Positions 57,101 to 64,000 of a stretch of 64,000 nt of DNA are shown in pieces. Positions within the stretch are counted from its first letter, which is position 1, and each line of letters starts with the position of its first letter. This stretch comes from Polytrichum commune (taxonomy: Eukaryota; Streptophyta; Polytrichopsida; Polytrichales; Polytrichaceae): positions 33,004,527 through 33,068,526 of the forward strand of contig OX485808.1 of NCBI GenBank assembly GCA_950295325.1. The letters run 5' to 3'. The notes beneath the pieces are model-generated. The model worked only from the letters and a program-made list of their open reading frames with translations. It was not told where the DNA came from and searched no databases. The translations under genes and the position numbers were made by a program.

Positions 57101-60100
57101 CACAACTTGCAGGTTCTCTTCCTCGCCACCTCAAATTTTAAATCACATAAAGAGAAGTGGAAACATTAATGAGTGAAGGTAGTGAGGGGTATGTTTGGTC
57201 AAGTGAGGGTTGATCGATTCATTGGGGAATGTAACATAAAATTCGATCCCAAAAACCAAAGTTGGAATTAAGAGTAGATAGACTTACTCGTAGAAGATCA
57301 TCTAGAATTATTGAAATGGTGGGAGAAGTTGAAGTTAGGATTGAGAGTTGGTTGAATGTGGAACCTAGTGTTAGTCCATTGTTAGGAACGTTAGAGGACG
57401 AGGCTCAGTTAGAGGACGACGATTTTCACTCTAGGTAGGGCGTCGAGACACCATTAGGAACTAATCCACCTAGAGAAGACAATTCAATAGGAATTGATAG
57501 GGACATAGGAGAAGATCCACCGGTCGACATGGCACAGCAATGGAATGACGAGGGTCCCATACCGGAGGAAGACCCCATTGATCCATTGGTTAGACCGAGA
57601 GGTTTACCAATTGTGGTTTCACAAAACTTACATGCGGTAGATATGCCATCCAACCTCCCTAAGTTTTATGGAACCAAGGATGAGGATCCTTCTGGGCACA
57701 TGGAGAGGTACATCGAGAGGTTGACTAGTTCTCTTGTGACCAATCCGGGATATTGGTTGGTATGGTTTCCTACTACTTTAGAAGGTGAGGCTTATGAGTG
57801 GTATATAGACCATGCCGAGGGACATTTTAGAGGATGGGAGCAGTTGCAAAGGAAATTTTTGAATGAATTTCGGCCAGAGGTTGGTCAAAGCACGGCTTTG
57901 AGGGCATTGGCTTCGTTCAAGCAAGATAGGGAATAAGAGATTTCGGCCTACATTAGGAGGTTTGCTTTAGTGTGTATACGATTTGTGGGCACCATGCTTA
58001 ATGATGACACACTAAAGCAATTCTTCATTCAAGGATTCTTTAAGTTGGGACAATTAGGGGTGTTCTTGAGAGGAATCCTCAGACATTGACGGATGCCAAG
58101 AGAGCGGCTAGAGAGATGAAGAGCTTGGATAGAAATCATGAGAGATTGTGGAGAAGGGAAGATGAATTGATACCACAATTCATTCCCATTCGACCTAGGT
58201 TGACGGCGGGAGAGCCGGCCAAGTATGAGAATCAAGTTCCATATGCTCTTGTTGACACGGGTCTACGTCCTTTAGCAGTTAGAGAACCGGCACCACTTTT
58301 AGCATTACCGGCCCCTAGAGCGGATCCTCATCTTGACGAAGTGGAGAGAATGTTGGGTGCTAGTCAATTGGGATTTCAAGAGGCCATGATTAAGCAAATG
58401 CAAAGCCTTACGGATCAAATGACTTTGATGATCAATAGTCAACAACCGGGTCTTCCTCCTCCGGTTGAGTCGGGTAGACATGCATCGGGATTGTGGTGTG
58501 TTCAATGTGGCCAACCGGGCCACACTCGTCAGTTTTGTAGAAATGGACAAAACCGTAATCAAAGAGGAAACGGTGGTCTACCTCCACAAAACCAACGAGA
58601 TCAAGGACAACCTCAATATGGACAAGGTAATAATAAGGGACCTCCTCCTAGAGGTCAAGGTGGTCAAAACATGGAGAAGAGGGAGTTCCATCCATTTTGT
58701 GGAAGATGGCATGCAGAAGGTCAATGTTGGTCCAAGGGACAAGGTCATGGTTGTAGCAATTGTGGAGGAAACCATCCTTCGAACGAATGTCGTCAACCGG
58801 ATAAGGTTATTAGTGCGACTTACCCAGTGGCCAATCCACAACAACAAGCGAGGGACAACATGAGAGGAGCTAAACCACAAGGTGGACCACCGAATGAGCT
58901 TAGGCCACCGAATTTGTATTACGATCATGGTTATGTGAGACAAACCTTTCATCCACCGGCGGGATTGCAAACGGCGAATGGTTACATTCCGATTCAAGGT
59001 AGGCAAAGAGGTCCACAAAACTTCGACAATAGGCGGCAAGCTCCTCCTACGGATCCGGGTCCATCTAATTTTCAAAATGTAAGGTTTAAGGATGGTGTAG
59101 TGGAGTCGCATCATGATGACGCTCTTCCTCTTCAAATGGAGATTGAAGAGGAACAAGGTCAATGGCCTCCAAACACCAATGCTATCACCTATGAGTTGAA
59201 GAGTCTAGGAGATGAGGTTACTCATGAGGCACCGGCATTAGCGGTTACCACTAGGACTAGGAGAGGGAAGGCCCCCTTAGAGGTAGGAGTAGAGGGTCAA
59301 GAGGAGTATTCTTCGGATGAGGCTCCTAACCTTTCCGAATTGGATAGAATAGCTAAAGTAGCTAGAAGGGCCACTAGAGAATTAGAAAGGGAGAATTTGA
59401 TTCTTCATGATAGAGAGAGGCCTAATGTCATTCATAATTTAGAGGGTAGTGAGATGGGAGAATGGGAAGGACCAGGGATTCCTTTGGATGAGTTTGATGG
59501 TGTTGGCAATGCCAAAGTGGAGAAGTCGAGTGGCTACGATTTGTGGGCCGATCTTAGCTCACTTAAGGCCGATATTATCTTTGGACAATTGTTGGAAATT
59601 TCACCCGTAGCTAGGAAGACTCTCAAGGAAGGAATGCCAGTGACTAGGAGGACTAGGAAGGTTAAGCCTAGGATGGCGGTTATAGTTCAAATGCAAGGAG
59701 GAAGACGTGATGTCAAACCAATTGAGATTGAGGTTATGGTGGTGGACAAGGTGGTTCCTAATGTGTTAGTGGATGGAGGTAGCGGACTAAACATCTTACC
59801 GGAGCATACCATGAAGAGGTTGGGTCTTAGTCTTACGGGTCCATCACCTTTCATCATCAATATGGCGAATCAAAGTCCGGCCGTGCCTTTGGGAATGATT
59901 AAGGATTGTAGAATTAGCACCGGTGGGGAAGAGTTGTGTCACCTTTCATGTCATCAAAATGCATTCTAACAAGGATATATTTCTCATCTTGTTAGGTAGA
60001 CCTTGGTTGAGAATGTCGGATGCCATAGTGGATTGGGGAGGAGTCAAACCATCCATTACTTATGGTCCGGAGGATAATAGGGTTAAAGTTCCCAAAGGGT

Positions 60101-61300
60101 CGTTAGGTGGTTGGATTAGACAAGAGATTGTTTCATCTTCGGAAGATGAACGTGATCCCAAAGAGGATGGCAAAAATGATGAAGCATTGGTAGGGGTAGT
60201 TCATTCGGGTGGTCTAGGTCCTAGTTTCTATAATTATGGGGATGATGGAGAGTATGCCCAATGGTTGAGGAATTATCCGGAGTCGGAATTCGATGTCATG
60301 ATGACATCCCACCATGCATGTTTGAGAGATAACATTCTTAATTCACGTAATGAAAAATATTCCTTGTTAAAACCATGTGAGGTGTTCACCGAGGAAGAGT
60401 GGATTTTAGGGGGATTGACACCTTGGGTAGATAGTATGGAAGAGAGTGACGTAAGTTTAGTACATGTAGATGGAACTCAAGATGAGGAGGCTATTATGGA
60501 AGCGGAAAAGTTGGAAGAGCCTTTGCACTTCAAGACTACGTCAACGGGAATTGTGGTTGGACAAGATGTCAAGGATTATCCCAAGGTACCGGCGGATTGG
60601 TATAAAAACAATGATGAACAAGTTCATGTGACGGATGCGAATTGGAATTATGTAGAGGTTCCAATTAAAGTTGGACATTGGGTGTTAGAATGGTCATCTT
60701 GCGGCCCACAACAATGTTGGATTGAAATGCGGAAACTATGGGTGGAAGAAGGAATTAGGATTCAATTGGGATACCAACAATGCTACATCGAAATGTCTAG
60801 TGATGAAGAGGAAGACCAATGTTTTTCTAGTTCTAGAAGAAGGTTGCCTAGACATCAATCTAGTTTACAATGGAGTCTCTTAGGGTCGCAATAGGTTCAC
60901 GCCTTACCGAGAGTCAATCATTGAAACATAGGTTGACCGACTTGGAGGAGCTTGATGAGAGAAGGAGAATGGCGGCTCAACACATCGAGGCAATCCAACG
61001 TCGAAGAAAGATCATCTTCGACAAAAGACACAAAAAGAGGGCACTACAACCGGGAATGATGGTCAGGATTCAAGATGCTAGGAAACTTGATTTCCTGGGT
61101 AAATTCGATGCGGTTTGGATGGGCCCTTACCTTGTACGCGAAGTATTTCCCAACAATTTCATGCAATTGGAAACATTGAACGGAGAGAGCTTCCCAACCC
61201 GCACCGCGGGAAGTAGGTGCAAGGAGTATCGAGTTTGACGACAACTTGCCTTCGAAGCAAGAGATTCAGGATCCATCCCCCGATGGTCGCCAATTATATG
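57100..61300 (+). mobile_element. Gypsy-type element internal region lacking reverse transcriptase
   Basis: Between the putative LTR boundaries lie gag, zinc knuckle, protease and then directly the C-terminal end of integrase. Reverse transcriptase, RNase H and the integrase core are absent. This is a large internal deletion derivative. No clear primer-binding site or purine tract was found, so the exact ends are uncertain. Confidence 0.65.
57529..61238 (+). pseudogene. Gypsy gag-protease-integrase tail polyprotein, decayed
   Basis: The ATG at 57529 opens a retrotransposon gag domain (LPKFYGTKDEDPSGHMERYI, then WYIDHAEGHFRGWEQLQRKFL). A TAA at ~57934 and a frameshift near 58050 follow. The frame 58086-59969 contains a CCHC knuckle (CVQCGQPGHTRQFC, ~58497) and, near 59767, the aspartic protease signature LVDGGSGLNILPE. 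A shift near 59935 moves the protease tail (LLGRPWLRMSDAIVDWGG) to a frame ending at 60894. An overlapping frame, 60870-61238, carries the integrase C-terminal end (RHKKRALQPGMMVRIQDARKL, then FDAVWMGPYLV). No RT motif is present. Confidence 0.8.
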
Positions 61301-63194
61301 AGCCCAAAATGGTTGCTCATATTTATTTTATGTTTAGCATTTACTTAGAATTGCAATTGACATCGTTATTGAAACAACAAAAAGAATTAAAAAGAGTGAG
61401 GCGTGGTGTATAGTTATGTTTTAGGCCTTGGGCTTATTCAGTGTGGTTAATTAGAGGATTAGTGGCATTAGAGGATTGGGTGAATTAAGTTGATAGTATG
61501 TGTGTAAGTAAGGGGAAGGGCCTCGAGGTTTAAGTGTTTGAATTGGAACCTAGTGTGTTGGTTTAGGGGGTGAGGTTTTAATGGATAAGATGAGGTCATA
61601 CTAAGTAGGAGAGAGGTGAGGGGTTAAACCCTCTTGTTTTTGTGTGTGTCTCTCTCTTCTTTGTTATGTGTGGGGAGCGGGGGAGGAGCTCTCGGCTACC
61701 AATTCAGTCTTTGTGTAATGGTTGCTGCCGCTGGAGCTCTCGGCTTCCAATTCAGTCTGTGGTAATGGCTGCTGCCGCTAGCTCTCGGCTTCCAATTCAG
61801 TCTGTGGGTAATAGCTGTTGCCGCTAGCTTGGCTACCAATTCAGTCTTTGTGTAATGGCTGCTACCGCTGGAGCTCTCGGCTACCAATTTAGTCTTTTAG
61901 GCCCAGAGGGAATTGCTGGTTTGAAGACCGGGTATGGGCCGGGTATGGCCACGGGCCAAGGGCCAAGGGCATTAGGGGGAGTTGGCTCCACAATTAGAGG
62001 GTGGCCTAGGGGGATGAGCTTTTGGTAGTAAGTTGAGGGTTGGTGTGTAACTTAGTGTAGGGAGAAGGGGATAAATAGAGAAGAGCATTTTTCAATGCTT
62101 GTACTCTTATTATGGAATAAATTGGTGTGCAATAGTTGATGGGAAATGACATGTATCTTTACGAAGTTGGTAAGAGGGAGTTATGTGAACATGAATGTGA
62201 TACCCATGCCCTCACCCGGACTAGAACGCATACACGGGTAGATCACTCTAAGGCATTTTTGTGCACCACGTGCGGCTGGGGGTCTTTTGTTTTGGGGCTA
62301 TTTACCTTCAAGAGCTAAATTAAAGCCTCCCTATAATGACATAAATTTCAAAAATGGCCCATTTGTTTGCACCCTTTCATTACTTATATTGTCCAAGTCA
62401 CTGCAATTTTTTGTACTCTATATTCCTTTTAAGTAATAAACGGGCGTGGGGAAGACGACCCCAACGACGGCGCGTTCCCTTTTCATTCATTTTTGGACAG
62501 ATGGAAATCCCAATTATCATCCATCCCCGTGAGTCCTAAACCCATTTACATACCATACTAAACATACCTTCTAGGATCCTTATCTTCAGCCCCTATATTA
62601 ATTTTAAAATAATGGTCCACGTTTTATGTCCATCTAACTTACTTATAATGGGATTGTCTACATTTAATGGCCCCTTCATTATTTGGAATTCCTTTATAAT
62701 TTTTATTTCAAATGATTTTAATCCTCTCTATATTATGCCGCACGTCGTTTTTAAAATGCACTAAGTGATCTACCCGTGAACGCATAAGGGTGGGTGGTTT
62801 GGCCTCACACCAAGCTCGTGTGTCTTCAACCGTTGGAATCCCATGTTTTCGAGAGTCCCTCCTGGCCTTCCCCGAGCCCCCTTTGGCCTCAACTCCTAAG
62901 TTATCCACTTCATCCCTAACCCCCCCTAAAACGAACAACACACTAGTCTAATCCCAACATTAACTTTGGTTTCACATGATTAGCCTTCAAGGTTACTTGT
63001 ATCTAACCATGTTCCCATCAATTATACTAACCCCTAGAGGTTAATAACTACTAATCCTAGCACTTTAAATCAATTCAAATCCAAACGAAAGAAATCACTC
63101 TTTTTATATTTCTTGTTTGTGCATTGTAAGGTTAAAGCCTAAGTCCTCGATGATTTTAGGCTTAAAGACAGATGTGGACACCATTTTGGGCTCA
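61298..63194 (+). repeat. Putative 3' LTR of the Gypsy element, with insertions
   Basis: The stretch starts TGAGCCCAAAATGG and ends CCATTTTGGGCTCA, perfect 14-bp inverted ends. GGATAAATAGAG near 62069 could be its TATA element. It contains a ~52-bp tandem repeat at 61688-61898 (GGCT(A/T)CCAATTCAGTCT units, about five) and the dispersed repeat at 62554-62778. Similarity to the sequence before 57100 is limited to a few short blocks, so the pairing of LTRs is uncertain. Confidence 0.45.
62554..62778 (+). repeat. 230-bp dispersed repeat, copy 2
   Basis: Nearly identical to 40753-40982, same orientation, from CATACTAAACATACC to CTACCCGTG. Confidence 0.85.
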
Positions 63195-64000
63195 CAATCG
63201 GCCAGCAAACCTGCTTTCTTCACTCGTAATCCACTAAACTTGAGCATCTATTCAATGCCTCTTCCTCCTGTCTTCACTGACCGGTGGCCTAAGTCCCAAA
63301 TTTCAGTAGCCCTTGTGATTGTCAGTCAGATCTCTACCAAATTAACAACTGGACCAATGCTCATCGGAATTGTTGTGCATCACACAGTTGATTCAGAGAT
63401 CAATTCAATTTCACTTCCGACCTGCTCGCTTGGAGATTCCATGTGCAGACTAATCCTCACTCTGCTTCCAGACCTCAGCTCGCCCCCTCGATTCCTTCCT
63501 TCTGATCTCATCAACTACCCACCTGGCAAATTGAATTTCGTGCCTCGAAGCCCCGGCTCTTCCGAGCCCGTATTCCCCAATGTCGACCCTGATATCAATT
63601 CGGCTGTGGCTTCATCAGCCACAGTCGGCTCTTCACCGCCTCCTTCCCTACCTACTCAACCTCATTGATCCTAGCTGATTGCTTCCATTAGCCCACAAAA
63701 GTCCAGCATGCCCTTCCTGCCAAAGAGAGCCCCTCCGCAGACGCTCCCAGAAAAAAAACGAAGAGAGAAAAAACCACCGAACCGAGAGGTCCTTCACCGC
63801 TCCAGAGCCTCCTGTTCCGATCCGGATTCTCGGACCTTACCCGTTAACGGTCTGTGCCCCTAAATGAAATCAACTACTACCCTAAAACAAACACCTAAAC
63901 CAACCAATGTAACACTTTGGAATCCCATCCCTACTAATTCCCAGCCTAATTTCTACTTCATCCCATTTACTAATTCCTAACCACTTATCCTTACCCCAGG
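63195..64000. other. C-rich non-coding stretch at the window end
   Basis: Open frames are Pro/Ser-rich without motifs and resemble the composition of the 12352-15364 insertion. Nothing specific is supported. Confidence 0.4.

Noticed and set aside
61642-61887. ORFs with repeated SRLPIQS on the plus strand and related text on the minus strand
   Set aside because: Produced by a ~52-bp tandem repeat in an LTR-like region.

Overview
The window looks like nuclear DNA of a streptophyte plant (a land plant or a close algal relative). Evidence: TTTAGGG-type interstitial telomeric repeats near 50402, short GT-AG introns, retrotransposon primer sites matching plant initiator-methionine tRNA, and Copia, Gypsy, MULE and SINE elements. 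I cannot place the lineage further. No ordinary housekeeping gene is obvious; almost everything is mobile or mobile-derived.

Layout. 1-1340: non-coding with small repeats. 1350-6425: a MULE-type DNA transposon with two genes under duplicated upstream regions. The second is a large zinc-finger/DDE/SWIM transposase, now broken. 6993-8294: a two-exon fragment of a ParB/methyltransferase-like gene. 8295-10431: non-coding repeats. 10437-18613: a complete Copia element with 191-bp LTRs, TTCAG target duplication and half-tRNA primer site, deleted in reverse transcriptase and split by a 3-kb LTR-like insertion (12352-15364) that carries a SINE-like sequence. 18619-21075: repeats, palindromes and a small gene. 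21590-29125: a Gypsy (chromovirus-like) neighbourhood with one solo LTR, one LTR with primer site and decayed internal region, and a second, inverted solo LTR inside that region.

29560-39800: the most interesting stretch. Two related genes (32596-33872 and 35539-39739) encode a ParB-like 'GNHR' domain. The second, with 11 exons, ends in a region resembling N6-adenine/N4-cytosine DNA methyltransferases. Around gene 1 are ten copies of a palindrome built on GTCGGATCCGAC; upstream of gene 2 are six copies of a longer palindrome with the same core. 40753-47640, minus strand: a short ORF, an FCP1-like HAD phosphatase gene, and a third, divergent ParB-like/methyltransferase-like gene (42751-47170). 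Its introns, flanks and even coding sequence contain a third palindrome family, TTTGGGTCG-NN-CGACCCAAA. 48541-51900: AT-rich and gene-poor. 51909-54740: a decayed gene of the DUF7869 type, preceded by the same palindrome family and with its C-terminal part inverted. 57100-61300: a Gypsy-type element with gag and protease but no reverse transcriptase. 61298-64000: LTR-like and non-coding sequence.

Main hypothesis: the ParB-like/methyltransferase-like genes and their gene-specific palindromes form protein-plus-site modules of a mobile or selfish system in a eukaryotic genome. The gene structures and palindromes are read directly from the sequence. Domain names come from family knowledge recalled without a search. 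The functional link is inference.
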